A stretch of DNA of 64,000 nt from Tetracentron sinense (GCA_015143295.1 CM026571.1:34066505-34130504); one strand, 5' to 3'. Positions 11,116 through 22,516 are shown, counted from the stretch's first letter. Translations and numbers: made by a program. The notes: a model not told the origin generated them from the letters alone.

Positions 11116-13707
11116 TTATGAGGAGATGACCACTGGGAATGCATCTGCTTGTCCCAAAAATGCATATTTGAGATCAGCTGGCAAAGGTTTCAACTCAAGC
11201 TTTGGTGTTTGGATACTTGAAGGGAGGGGCAGGGTATCGCGAGGTGGCAATTCCTCAAAACGTGATCTCCACTTGTTAGTATCCAACACCGGAACATATT
11301 CCAACAAAGAGTTTACAGAATTAATTAAAATGTCCTCATCAAAATCATTAAAATGTGTCAAACAAGCTTCTAGAGGATTAGAAAAAGAAGATTGAAGAAA
11401 TTGGTCTTGCACAAGAGTTTCAATCAAGTTTACTCCATGCACATCATCATCATCATCCCCCGGTTGTTTGCAGATATTAAAAATATTTAATTCCAAAGTC
11501 ATGTTGCCAAACGAGAGTTTCATGACACCATTCCTGCAATTGATCAAAGCATTGGAGGTTGCAAGAAATGAGCGGCCTAAAATAACAGGAATTTGAGTGC
11601 ATGCATTCAACACAGGTTGTGTGTCCAAGACAATAAAATCAACAGGAAAGTAAAATTTGTCTACTTGGACCAACACATCCTCAACTACCCCTCTCGGTAT
11701 TTTCACTGAACGGTCAGCAAGTTGGAGTGTTACCTTAGTGGGCTTTAGCTCACCAAGACCCAACTGCTCATACACCGAGTAGGGTAAGAGGTTAACACTA
11801 GCCCCAAGGTCAAGCAAAGCTTGCTCTATCCTGAAGTTCCCAATAATACAAGAAATTGTTGGGCATCCTGGATCTTTGTATTTGGGTGGGGTATTATGTT
11901 GAATGATTGCACTCACTTGTTCTGTTAAGAAAGCTTTCTTTTGTACATTAAGTCTACGCTTAACTGTACATAAATCTTTTAAGAATTTGGCATATGATGG
12001 AATTTGTTTGATAGCGTCTAATAAGGGGATGTTGATCTTTACCTGTTTGAAGATTTCTAATATATCAGCATTATGGACTAACTTTTGAGGAGGTTGTAAC
12101 CTTTGGGGAAAAGGAGCAGGTATCGGACATTGCAAAACCATATCAGATTTGGACTTAACAAGTTCATCATCACTCTTTGATTTTAAAGATTCCTCAGGTT
12201 TGTGAACCTTCTTTGGAATATCTTTATCAATTATTTTTCCATTTCGTAGAGTGGTGATGGACTTGATATGTTCCTCTTGGGAATCTGAAGAATTTAAATT
12301 ACTTACCTCAAATTGACCTCTAGGATTTGGTTGAGGTTGAGCAGGAAATTTGCCCTTTTCTTGAAAGCTCAACGAAGAGGTCAACTCTTTGACAGAATTC
12401 TTCAGATCATTGATAGCTTGCATTGTCTGATTATTAATGTTTGTTTGACTTTGCATGAATTGTTGCAACGTCTCTTCAAGGGTCTTCTTATGTGGAGGCA
12501 CATAAGGAGTATGAGTGGAAGGCCCCTGAGGAGAGTTGTTTGCAGTAGGACCATTTTTCCAACTAAAGTTGGGATGGTTCCTCCAACCAGGATTGTAAGT
12601 TTCCGAGTAGGGAGAAGAAAAAGGTCTTTTATAGGTGTTCATGACATTTGCTTGATCATGTAACACCTCTTGAAAAGCTGAGATTGTTGGACAATCCTGA
12701 GTTCGGTGTACATTAGTCTCGCATATGCCACAAACATCTTCCACTTTTTCAGTGGCCTTAATTGAGTTTACTTTCATAAGTTCCATGGCTTCTACTTTTC
12801 TGGTCAAACTGGCTATTTTGGCATTCACATCATTATTCTCTTCTTTCAGGAGGTACATACCTCCCTTAGTCATGACATTAGGCTTGGTCTTATCTGACCT
12901 ATCAGATCTATCAGTGTTATCCCAAGATTGGGCATTTTTAGCTAATTGGTCAAAATAATCCCAAGCCTCTTCGGGATCTTTATTTAGAAACTCACCATTG
13001 CACATCATCTCTACAAACTGGCGCATTTGAGAGGTTAAACCTTCATAGAAGAAACTAACGGTGCGCCATGTCTCGTAGCCATGATGGGGGCAAGTCAACA
13101 ATAATTCTTTGAAACGTTCCCAACATTGGAAAAAAGTTTCATTCTCCTTTTGGGAGAAATTCATGATGTTCCTCTTAAGAGTATTAGTCTTATGGGTAGG
13201 GAAGAATTTTTTTAGAAACTCCCTGGTCAGTTCTTGCCATGTGCCAATGGATCTTGGCTTTAAAGAATTTAGCCAATTTTTGGCCTTCTCTTTTAAAGAG
13301 AAAGGGAACAATTTTAACTTAACCACATCATCACTAACATTTTGATTGTGCAAGGTTGCACAAACCTCATCAAATTCTTTCAAGTGTAGGTAAGGACTTT
13401 CTGAGTCTAAGCCATGGAACTTAGGAAGTAATTGAATCACTCCCGGTTTTAAGTCAAAAGTATTTGCATTAGTGGGAAAAACCATACAAGACGGAGAACT
13501 CGTCCTTGTTGGTTGCAAATATTCACGCAAGGTCAGCATTGGTGGATTATTATGAACTCCATTATCCCCCTGATCACTTTCATTGTCAGTCATAGTGTCT
13601 GATGAATAAGAATGATCAGAATCTTCAAACAAGTTATTAAACAAGTCTTCAATCTCAAAGTCTGTTCTCCTCAAGCGGCTTGTGTGATCTCGTTGCCACG
13701 TGATCAT
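11116..13707 (-). CDS. gag: Athila gag-protease polyprotein
   Basis: About 863 residues from the ATG at 13707 (MITWQRD); the frame stays open upstream to about 13761 but without an ATG. The N-terminal third is the capsid-like gag domain (KLKLFPFSLKEKAKNWL, TWQELTREFLKKFFP). A CX2CX4HX4C zinc knuckle (CGICETNVHRTQDC) follows, then a proline- and serine-rich linker. An aspartic protease has the active-site region LLDLGASVNLLP (DLGA in place of the usual DTGA/DSGA). The ORF ends with TAA (11116-11118) and pol continues in the same frame at the next codon. Gag packages element RNA and the protease matures the polyprotein. Confidence 0.9.
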   Translation of the reverse strand: MITWQRDHTSRLRRTDFEIEDLFNNLFEDSDHSYSSDTMTDNESDQGDNGVHNNPPMLTLREYLQPTRTSSPSCMVFPTNANTFDLKPGVIQLLPKFHGLDSESPYLHLKEFDEVCATLHNQNVSDDVVKLKLFPFSLKEKAKNWLNSLKPRSIGTWQELTREFLKKFFPTHKTNTLKRNIMNFSQKENETFFQCWERFKELLLTCPHHGYETWRTVSFFYEGLTSQMRQFVEMMCNGEFLNKDPEEAWDYFDQLAKNAQSWDNTDRSDRSDKTKPNVMTKGGMYLLKEENNDVNAKIASLTRKVEAMELMKVNSIKATEKVEDVCGICETNVHRTQDCPTISAFQEVLHDQANVMNTYKRPFSSPYSETYNPGWRNHPNFSWKNGPTANNSPQGPSTHTPYVPPHKKTLEETLQQFMQSQTNINNQTMQAINDLKNSVKELTSSLSFQEKGKFPAQPQPNPRGQFEVSNLNSSDSQEEHIKSITTLRNGKIIDKDIPKKVHKPEESLKSKSDDELVKSKSDMVLQCPIPAPFPQRLQPPQKLVHNADILEIFKQVKINIPLLDAIKQIPSYAKFLKDLCTVKRRLNVQKKAFLTEQVSAIIQHNTPPKYKDPGCPTISCIIGNFRIEQALLDLGASVNLLPYSVYEQLGLGELKPTKVTLQLADRSVKIPRGVVEDVLVQVDKFYFPVDFIVLDTQPVLNACTQIPVILGRSFLATSNALINCRNGVMKLSFGNMTLELNIFNICKQPGDDDDDVHGVNLIETLVQDQFLQSSFSNPLEACLTHFNDFDEDILINSVNSLLEYVPVLDTNKWRSRFEELPPRDTLPLPSSIQTPKLELKPLPADLKYAFLGQADAFPVVISS

Positions 13708-13761
13708 ACAAATGAGAGAACTCAAAGGGAAAGTCAGGGATTCAAACAAGAATGCATGCAC

Positions 13762-14431
13762 CTCCTATAAGTCTTCTATACGAACAAGCTAGCTAAAGGG
13801 GGCGACAGACGAGGCACGTATACAGAGTATACGCCGAGCTTCCCCACTAGGTTGTAAGTTGACAGTAGATGCAAGATAAGTAGGAGAATAACGAGAGTGA
13901 AGGAGTGAGTTTACCAGAAGTGAAGAAATTCCTGAACTTAGGCAAAGCAATGTCTGTTTCCAAGTAGGCAAGCAATAGATGTACTTGTTTAAAACAAGCA
14001 ATATCAATCCGCTTAATTACCTACCGTGGGAGGGTGCACGGAATTCCAACCTTCCACCTATGTGATATAATCCCTTCAAGCAAGTTAATTGATTTCCTAC
14101 CGTGGGAGGGTGCACGGAATTCCAACCTTCCACTAAAAAAAATAAAAAAAATCAGACTCCTTTTTTTTTTTTTTCAATCAAGTTAAAAAGCAAAAAAATA
14201 GAAGTTAGAAGTTAAGAGTTAGAAGTTAGAAGCAAGAAGGTAAAAGTTAGCAGTTAGCAGTTAGAAGTTAGAAGTTAGAAGTTAGAAGCAAGAAAGTAAA
14301 AGTTAGCAGTTAGAAGTTAGGAGCAAGAAAGTAAAAGTTAAATGTCAGGTGCAGAAAGTAAAAGTTAAGAGTTAGAATTAGAGGGAATGGGGAATGGGAG
14401 AATTTCGTAACCCGTGTTCTCGTCACACGTT
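13762..14431 (-). other. Athila 5' leader with two repeat blocks
   Basis: Untranslated leader between the primer site and gag. It has a 38-bp direct repeat (14020-14057 and 14096-14133; core CTACCGTGGGAGGGTGCACG) and a run of degenerate GTTAGAAGTTAGAAGCAAGAA units (about 14203-14370). No ORF is convincing. Leader repeats may relate to packaging, but nothing in the sequence proves it. Confidence 0.7.
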
Positions 14432-14436
14432 GCAAT

Positions 14437-14454
14437 CCCCGGCAACGGCGCCAA
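14437..14454 (-). other. Athila primer-binding site (tRNA-Asp)
   Basis: On the minus strand TGGCGCCGTTGCCGGGGA lies just inside the 5' LTR. It is complementary to the CCA-terminated 3' end of plant tRNA-Asp, the usual Athila primer. The match is continuous over 18 nt. Confidence 0.93.
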
Positions 14455-14459
14455 AAACT

Positions 14460-16174
14460 TGTTACAACTTAATTTAATCCAAATTAATGGACATAAAATC
14501 AAGAGTAAAAATAATATACTTGCAAGTGCACAAGTGACACAGTTGATGTATCTGGTGAGCACAGGGTCGAATCCACAGGGATTGACTATTGTGCAACAAG
14601 AATTAAGGAAACGAAATCTAGAGAAAAAAGAGATTTAAAATCAGTTTTCCACTCAATGAGAATGGAGCAAAAATCACTGTTACTGTAAAGCAATGAAAAA
14701 GAGGTCTAAGGTTTCAGGAAAATCCACCTATCCCTCCTTATGCTTAGATTTGGATGAAAACACATCTAGAATTAAATAATAATTTAATCTAGATGGAAAA
14801 TTATACGATAAAACCACTGACCATTAAATTCAATTGAATAATTAGAGAAATAAAAAATCACTTTGTATCCAACTCACAGGGGATCCAAGCATTCCATATA
14901 TCATTCGATCATATGAAATCAAAGAACATATAGAGAGGAACAATTAACCAAACTAAGAAAATTATTCAATTAAAATAAATAATCAAACCATCCACATCAT
15001 CCACATAAATTGGAAAAAGGTTTCAAATCCCTAACCTTAGAAGGGTGTTTAGCCAACCATGTTTGGAGTTGTCATCCTCCTTAATGGTTTTCCAAACACT
15101 ACAATAAAATAACTCCAAAAAAAAAACTAAAAGCAGAAGAGAGAAAAGAGAATGAGAGAAGATCAGAGAGAGCCCCAAAAGTCTCTCACTTTAGGTTTAT
15201 ATAGACTAAAGGGAAGAAGAAAAGGGAAAGAAAGCAAAAGAGAAACTTCTAATTCCAAATTTTCAACCAAAATTGCACTTCCCTTCACTTGATGACGTAT
15301 TTTGGCCTCTTAAACGTCCGAATTAGGGGATCTTTGTGAAATACAATTTTGTTCTCCTTTAAGTCTTCTTTCCAAAACATCAAACATTGCCTTAATCCAA
15401 ATTTTGAGTCAAAAGTTATGTCCAAATTAGTAAGTACTGTCCAGATTAGGCGGGAATCCGGGAAATCCTCCTTCTTTGTTTGAGATTGGTTGCTAAATAA
15501 TAGCACTCCTCTAGCCATCCACGAAATTTCTTGCATTTCTTGTAGATTTAGTTGACCTCCATTAAGCTCCTTACTTGAATTCCAAAATCCACCCAAAATA
15601 AAGAGTTCTTGTGACCAAAATAGGCTTTCTCCTTTTTTCTGAAATAGAAACATCAATATAGCACACTTCTTCTTTCTAATTCAAGAGAATTCCATCATTT
15701 TTATGCCAAAATCATATTAATCCATATCTTCCTAAGATTCTCCAGCCATGTTGTAGAATCTTTCTATACTTGGTCTTGGGCTTTGCTCTTGGGCTTTGAC
15801 TCTTTGACTTGAGACTTGGTTTCTTGGACTTTTGGCTTGGGCTTTGCACTTTGGGCTCTAACTCCTTTAGATCTTTGAGTTGAACATGGGCTATTTGAAA
15901 ATTTGGACTTCTTGAATCCCGAGAGTAATCTGGGGTTAGGATTCCTACAAAAAATAAATACACGTAATAAGTCTCTCTTAAAAATATTTTGCATGCGGCC
16001 TTCCAAGACATGTATAAATACATGCAAATGTATCATGAAAATTAAGAGAAAGAGGACAACGCAATGGTGAGGAGAAAATACACCACTTTACGTGTAAAAA
16101 TGAAGATATAAACCAAAGAAGTATGATAATGCTTATTTAAATGAGGATAATTAAGCAAAATTAAGCACTTATCA
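14460..16174 (-). repeat. Athila 5' LTR
   Basis: This 1715-bp LTR is the promoter end of the minus-strand element. Against 5091-6805 I count nine substitutions and no length change. On the minus strand it begins TGATAAGTGC. Confidence 0.95.
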
Positions 16175-18531
16175 ACAGCCTTCACTCGACCCCCTTAGGT
16201 CCAACCACCTTCCAGAGGTTCCCCTCAATCCCATTAGGTCCCCAAGCCTTCCTCCTATAAAACCCAATCACCCATAACCATATAAGCGATCTACAAACTT
16301 CCCATTCGAATCCCTGGGCATTTCTCTACAGCCTAAATCCCTTGCTCGATATCTGAGAGTAACCCCAACAGCTCCGGAAGAAACCCCAGTGTCCCCTTAG
16401 AATCTGTGCAGCACCACCTGTGCTCACTTCCACTGTCAACACTCCCCTCCACCTCGGTTGGAACAGAGCATCTGGGCAGGGCATCCCCTACCCCAGTTTA
16501 TTGTATCTTACTGCTTCCATTGTGAGCCCCTGGTCATTTCCAAGGGACTTCTATTATTTCTTGCTATCTGTTTTGGTTCAAACCAAACACAGGGGTCTTC
16601 CCCCCCTCCCCACCTTTTTCATAGGTGTAGGGAACTCGTACGGACCACCTCAGACCTTTTAGGGGTCCCTCAGTTCATGAGGGAATTCCTAGTTACACCT
16701 GTGAACAGCCCCAATGTGCACAAACTTGGATTTCAAAAAATCCAAGAATAACGGTAAACTCAGTACCACCATTCCTGCCAGTTATGTTTGCAGCCATGGT
16801 TAGCTTGCCTAGGTGGGTCCTGGTCCATGTCCAGGGCCTGGGTTGAACTCCCCTGACCCCCATAAGTCTAACCTGGTCCTTCTAAGTTCATGGGTTAAGC
16901 TTAACCATGGTTAAGAACCAAAAAAATAAACTCTATCAAGAATGGCAGTAAATCATCTACCGCCATTCAGTTTTTGCCTAGTTTGGTAATGGCGGTGTCC
17001 ATCTACCATCATTTATGATTTTATGCAAATGGTGAACAGTCCCTCTTTGGCTCACTATGGTACCACTCCAGGCCACCCCTGGGACCCACCCCAGGCTCAT
17101 TCTCTTCCCTAGAGTCCTCTCTTCAACCCCGTGCTTTCAGAACCCTCTGGGTTAGCCCTAACCCAAGTTACATGCATGCAAACCATGGTTAAAAATATAG
17201 CTTTAATGACGGTAATCCTATTACCGTTATCAAACTATTTTTAATTTTGAGCTTTTTACAAAGGGCCCAGACCTAGTAGGAGGCCACTCTAGACCCTGCC
17301 TAGCCCCTAGGCCCAATTTAGACTTAACCTGACCCTTAACCATGGTTAAAGTCACCCTTGGTTAACATTTAACCATGGTTAAGCATCCCTTAACCCTACA
17401 AATTATGGAAAAATAATAAAAAAATCATAAATATTCCAAGGATTTTAGAATGGTCTTCTGCGATCATTTTAACCCTGGTTAAGACCTTTAACCATGGTTA
17501 AGTAGCCCTTAACCCCAAAAAATTCTGGAAATGCTTAGAAAATCAGAAATATTCTAAGAAGTCCAAAATGACCTTCTGTGGTCATTTTAACTGTGGTTAG
17601 TACCCCTAAACCATGGTGACCTTCCCTCCTTAACCATGGTTAAGCCCTTTTAACCTTGGTGAAATCTGGAAAATTCAGCAAAAATCCTAATTGGATCATA
17701 CAACTAACCTTGGCCCATTTCAACCCTGGTTAGCAACCCTAACCAAGGTTAGACCACCCTTAACCCCAGTTAGCAGTCCTAACTACAGTTACTTTCGGTT
17801 TTTTGGCCTATCGGGCCCAAAATCCAGTCTATCGGACTTACCCTCGACCTACTGGGCCTCATCTTAGCCTACCGGGCTTGATCATACCTCTTATTTGTGA
17901 TTAGCAATCCTAACCATGATTAGTTTGACCTAACCCCGGTTAGTAATCCTAATCCTAGTCAAACTCCGCCTTAGCCTACCGGGTTTCACCTTGGGCCTAT
18001 CGGGCCCAAACCCTAGTCTATCAGACTACCCCTAAGCCTACTGAGGTTGAACCATGCACTTGACCAACTTCGGTCAACCAAACCCTAGTCTACTGAACTA
18101 GCCCTGTTAGCCACCCTTGGTGCACACACACACACCCCTAGCCTCGGCACAAGCTCACGTGCTAGAACTAAGCTCGGTCTGATCTCACCCTTGTGGGTAC
18201 GTAGTCACCCAACCTGGGTTCGACCCTAGTTAGCTTTACCTTATTCGATTAGTGTTAACTTAAACACTAAGGCATTTAAACAAACATTGACTTTAATTGG
18301 GTTAAACCTAGGGAGTAAGGAACCGTTGTAAAATGGAAGCCTCGGGGTACCTAACACCTTCCTCGGACTTAACCGAACCCCTTACCCTGATCTCAATCGC
18401 AGACCAAGACCTTATTCAACTCTCGGGAGACTTATCCCTTCTGAATGAATAAGTGGCGACTCTAAAACAACCCTTACACCCGAGAGGATTCAACGTACAT
18501 CCCTTTGTGAGTCCGAAATCCCGCACTCACA

Positions 18532-20351
18532 GACTCCACCGCTCTTCATCTAGAGCAATTTATATTAAGTTGATACTTGTCAAACCAGACTTGGAAAACC
18601 AGTGCTGGTGTTTATCGATGAAATGGTTATATCGAGAAGGTTATTTTTTGTGTAAAAGAAAAGTAATAATTATTTTTTATTTTAAAAAAAAATAATTTCA
18701 AATAGTATTTGAAAGTCCAAGTTTGACTAAAGGTATCAAAGAGAAAGAGTTCTCAATATAAGCTAAGGATTACAGACATTATAAGATATTGTCCCGTAAG
18801 CTTATAACAATATTAGAAGGTGGAAGGATGTGTCTATAAACAAATCTTTTAATGGAATATACCTGCAAGTAATTCTCTAATTTATAGGGGTTAGTCACAT
18901 TGTGTTAATGGACATTATTATGATTAGTGGAAGTTCAAGGACTTAGATAACATTCTATGATCCTAATGGAGTTATAGGAAAGTGTTTCCTAGCAATAAGA
19001 TTGCAACCTAAAAGGTGAAGTACTTGGTCCCACAACCGGAAGTAGGAGATCCCTTTAGATCCCACACACTAAGACCTTCTTAAAGCTTTTAACTTAATTA
19101 AAAATTAATTTCTTTATGTATGTCACTATATGGTATAATGAAGCTCTAATAGGTAAAATCACATAAGATATGATTAACCAAATGGGTAGGACCCATATGG
19201 GATTTTGATAAAGATCAAAAGGTGACCAACAAGGAGTTTAATACTCCAAAAGGGGTGTGAGATATGTGGGGCCCATCTAGGATGGGACGACCACTTCTAT
19301 GCATCATTATCTATTTAGTTACTAATAATGACTGATTACTAATTAATTGTTTCCTATAAAGTAGGAAATAGATAATGTAATTAAATGAGACTTCTAATTA
19401 GATTAGAAGAGTTTCTATTTTGATTAAATTCTAATTGGATTAGGAATTATCACAATAGAATTAGAAAGAGAATTCTAATTGGATTAGAACAAAGAAAGAT
19501 GTGTTTGTCTTGGATTGCAAGTATGTAAACAAGATAAGACTTATTGTCTTTATATAGGGTGGAACATCCAACCCTTTAGCACAATCTGATCTCACACGTT
19601 TTTTTCTCTCTCTTCCTCAATTGTGCACGCCCCCTCTTCCCTCTTTGGTTGTACGGTCACCCCTCTCCCATCTTCTTCATTTGGTTTGTTTTGATCTTGT
19701 TGAAGATCAAGAACAATTATTTGAAGATCAAGAATAATTCTTTAAAAATTAAGATTGATTCTTTCTACATCAAGATTGAATCTTTATTGATCAAGAATCT
19801 TACAATCAAGAAAAGAAGAAAAGATTATAAAGTTTGATTGGAAGGGCCATTAGCTTCTATTGGAGAACAACTTTAAAGATATAAAGAAAGTTCGTGTGAA
19901 TCGCAAAGGAGACTTTACACTTACGAAGTTTTGTAGGTATTGTTCTATCCTTCGAATCGTAGAGAAGACTTTTCTCTTGCAAAGTCTTTAGGTATTTAAT
20001 GTTCTATCATTCATTGAATAAAATCAATTAGAACTATAGTCATATCTTGAGATTCGATGTATGCTCCCCACAAACTATTTTTCTAAAATTAAAAAGAGGC
20101 ATACTTTCAGAGCGGTCGACCCCTTATGGTGCAACACTCTAGAAAAATTCATCATAAAAAAAAGAGTGCACCAGCGGTCGACCGGTCAAAGGAGCGATCG
20201 ACCGGTAGGCCAGCTGTCGACCCCTCCTTTGACCCGTCAGGCCAATATTTGCCTAGAAACCTCTTTTTGAGGTTCCAACTTGTCTAGCTAGTCACCTAGG
20301 ATATATTAGAGTGATTCTAAGTCAATTCCCCCTAAGGTATCCTGGTATCAT
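18532..20351. other. Unassigned LTR-like sequence without coding potential
   Basis: AT-rich sequence with no domain-bearing ORF. Its style (phrases such as GGTGTGAGATATGTGGGGCCC, and a TATA-like TTTATATAGGG near 19549 followed by a leader-like purine/CT-rich stretch) resembles a copia LTR. I could not find both termini or a TSD. Near 20110-20225 there are GGTCGACC-type palindromes like those in the chromovirus LTRs. TGGTATCA, eight bases of the initiator tRNA-Met primer site, lies directly left of the copia insertion at 20352, but that may be chance. Confidence 0.4.
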
Positions 20352-22502
20352 TGTTGGACATTATGCCCTGAAAAGTCATTTAGATTGTAAGATTTTTATT
20401 GATTAGATTAATAAAGACATCTTCTTTATCTATTGTGAATTCATTATGGGTAATTAACCAAGATCATGAGATGATTTATACGATATGAGATATCGAACAA
20501 GGTCCCTAGGATATATTGTAGGAAAGCTATGTGATTGGTTATGGACTGACACAGGTAGATATAGTTTTCCAATTCCTTATACCTTATATAGTCACAGCTA
20601 TGGGTGAAGCTGGGCACTTCACTTATATGGCTGCCACAATGCTTAGATGTTCTCAATGGTTGAGATATAGTTTTATTTCAAACTATTGTAGTGAAGACTA
20701 CACATCGGCATATGGGTGCTTAAATGTACATTGACTGATTGCAAACAATGAGAGACCTCTTGCATAAGGATACTATCAGATAGTTGGTATCTCATTCACA
20801 TTGAACAGTTTTGATGATCCTAAGATCTGATGAGTTCATTTATAAATGAGCAGTGATCTGACTGTTTTGATTGCACCTAAGTACTCTCTACCTGAGGGAC
20901 TACGATAAGGTGATAGTTGAATAATCAAAAATTTGTTCAAGCCATGATGAATTTCAAACTAGAAATCCATGCTCATTAAATTGAGAGATTATCCAAGTTT
21001 CGGGGTAAGAAAGTCCATTAAGCTAAAAGCCTACGCAAGTGACTTTAAAATCAAATATGTTTGAAAAATATTTTTTTTAATAAAATATATAATACTAAAT
21101 AAAAGATTTTCTCAAAAAATTTTAACATGAGAAATAGTTTCTCATGGCTTAATCAAATGTCTTGGAGCCCCAGATGATGTACAATAGGCTATGGGTTAGA
21201 TAGTATTTTAATCTCGAAGGCCTATTAGGGATAATGTTAATCGAATGATCATTCGAATACATTAGTTCATATGGCGGGATCCTTTTTGGTTTATGTTCTT
21301 TCACTAAGATTCAATTGCAACATGGATATCTCATGTCACTTGCAATTTTGGTGTCCTTCCTATTACAAGGTCAATGGGATAACACCGGTAAGCCAGGGTT
21401 AGAATGTCCCAGAGCAATCTGTGGAGGTGCTCATAAAGAAACACAAGCTCGTGCAAATAGATTAAATATTAATCTATAATAATAGATTAAATGCTAATCT
21501 AATTTAAAGAGACAAAATAATAATTATTTGACCAACCAAATATAAGGGAATATGGGTTTGACCCATATCCATAAAAACTCAAATAATATGGACCTTATAG
21601 GTGGGCCCACGCCCATGGGAGAATACCCTAAAGTGGCGCCTACTTTTATATTTCCCATTATTTAGGGATTTTGGTTAGTAGATAATTATTAATTAATTAT
21701 CTCTTATCTAATGAGATTAGATAATTACTTGGTAGTGAAGAGACAAAAGAGATAAGGATTATCCCTAATCCTCCCTTTAAGCTCACGTCCCCCCCCCCCC
21801 CCCCCCTTGGTGGAGAATCTAGATTATCTAGATTCAATGTACCCTATTTTTTAGGGAGTTGGTTATATCCCTTTTATTAACGAATCCTTTTTGGAAAAGG
21901 AAACCTAAAATAGAACTGATGTGATAACTAACTTATTGTGGATAAACTAGGAGTCTGTTAATGATAAGGGTTATCATTATTAGAAACTCCAAAAGGATAA
22001 TGATCAAGATATGGCTTCGATCCATATCTATATATATCCCAAGCCAAACCGTGTGGGGAAGATACACATCAAGAAACAATGTGTGGGAGGGGATACTCCA
22101 AGGATTTTCGTGAGCTAGGTTGGATACCCTAAGGATTTTTGTGAGCTAGAGAGTCTACTCCAAGGGATTTTCGAGAGTTCCATGTGGGGTTCTAAATTAT
22201 TAGAACTCCATCATAATCTCCTTTTAATCCAAGGATCTTCTTCAAAGGATTGATCCTTCATAAAACCAAGGAAAGATTAGAAAGCTTCGCGGATATAGCG
22301 AAGAGTGATGATCGAGCTTGGATTATTTCTTCGAGAAATCTCTACAAAGAGTTCTGAAGTTCTATCGTTTTTGTCTGTCACTGATGAACATCATTCACTG
22401 AGGTATTCTTCTTCTTTAATTTAGTTAATATTAAATTTTTTTATGGTGTAAAGATCTTCGGAATCCAGTTTTCCACATTTTTTTTATTCTTGAGTCCCTT
22501 CA
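20352..22502 (+). repeat. copia 5' LTR
   Basis: 2151 bp, starting TGTTGGACATTATGCCC and ending GAGTCCCTTCA directly before the primer site. It contains an 18-nt poly-C run (21789-21806). Homologues here are the truncated 3' LTR at 44485, the solo LTR at 40217-42434, the minus-strand LTR at 57397-59475, and a 91-bp remnant at 59898-59988. Confidence 0.9.
21789..21806. repeat. 18-nt poly-C run in copia LTR
   Basis: Eighteen uninterrupted C. The same place in the solo LTR (41684-41710) reads CACGCCCCCCACTAG and has no such run. Confidence 0.95.
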
Positions 22503-22504
22503 AG

Positions 22505-22516
22505 TGGAATTAGAGC
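22505..22516 (+). other. copia primer-binding site (initiator tRNA-Met), decayed
   Basis: TGGAATTAGAGC follows the LTR end by two bases. The usual copia site is TGGTATCAGAGC, so two positions have changed. The intact version is seen in the related minus-strand copy at 57383-57394. Confidence 0.75.

Larger units (their letters stand above)
5091..16174 (-). mobile_element. Complete Athila-type Ty3 retrotransposon, TSD ACAGC
   Basis: An 11.1-kb minus-strand element with 1715-bp LTRs (5091-6805 and 14460-16174), flanked by ACAGC on both sides (5086-5090 and 16175-16179). It has a tRNA-Asp primer site, a gag-protease ORF, an RT-RNaseH-integrase ORF, a long 3' non-coding region and a polypurine tract. 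The RT phrase [13 protein letters not shown] and the tRNA-Asp primer site are typical of the Athila lineage. By eye the LTRs differ at nine positions, so insertion was recent. It is inserted in a Tat-like LTR. A single in-frame stop separates the two ORFs. Confidence 0.95.
4631..17643. repeat. Dispersed TTAACCATGGTTAA palindromes in Tat-like LTR
   Basis: Perfect or near-perfect copies occur at 4631-4643, 4651-4662, 16901-16914, 17336-17349, 17369-17382, 17488-17501 and 17630-17643, with many degenerate relatives (for example TTAACCCTGGTTAAG). The listed span includes the inserted Athila element, which does not carry them. Confidence 0.75.
4602..18531 (+). mobile_element. Tat-like 3' LTR split by an Athila insertion
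   Basis: The LTR runs TGTAAGCACCC (4602) to CCGCACTCACA (18531). The Athila element with its TSD occupies 5091-16179, leaving about 2.84 kb of LTR (4602-5090 and 16180-18531). U5 at about 18300-18460 has the phrase CCTAACACCTTCC... followed by GTGGCGACTCT, also seen inverted at 45244-45535 and at 51450-51680. The LTR holds repeated TTAACCATGGTTAA palindromes, CGGTA/TACCG hairpins and AACCCTA-rich stretches. Its 5' partner is outside the window, so no TSD check is possible. Confidence 0.75.

Noticed and set aside
12313-12663. 116-codon plus-strand ORF and several others across 8299-13761
   Set aside because: They are shadows of the Athila polyprotein on the other strand.
20441-20734. Short ORFs repeated near 44577-44867
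   Set aside because: These are copies of copia LTR sequence; there is no protein signature.
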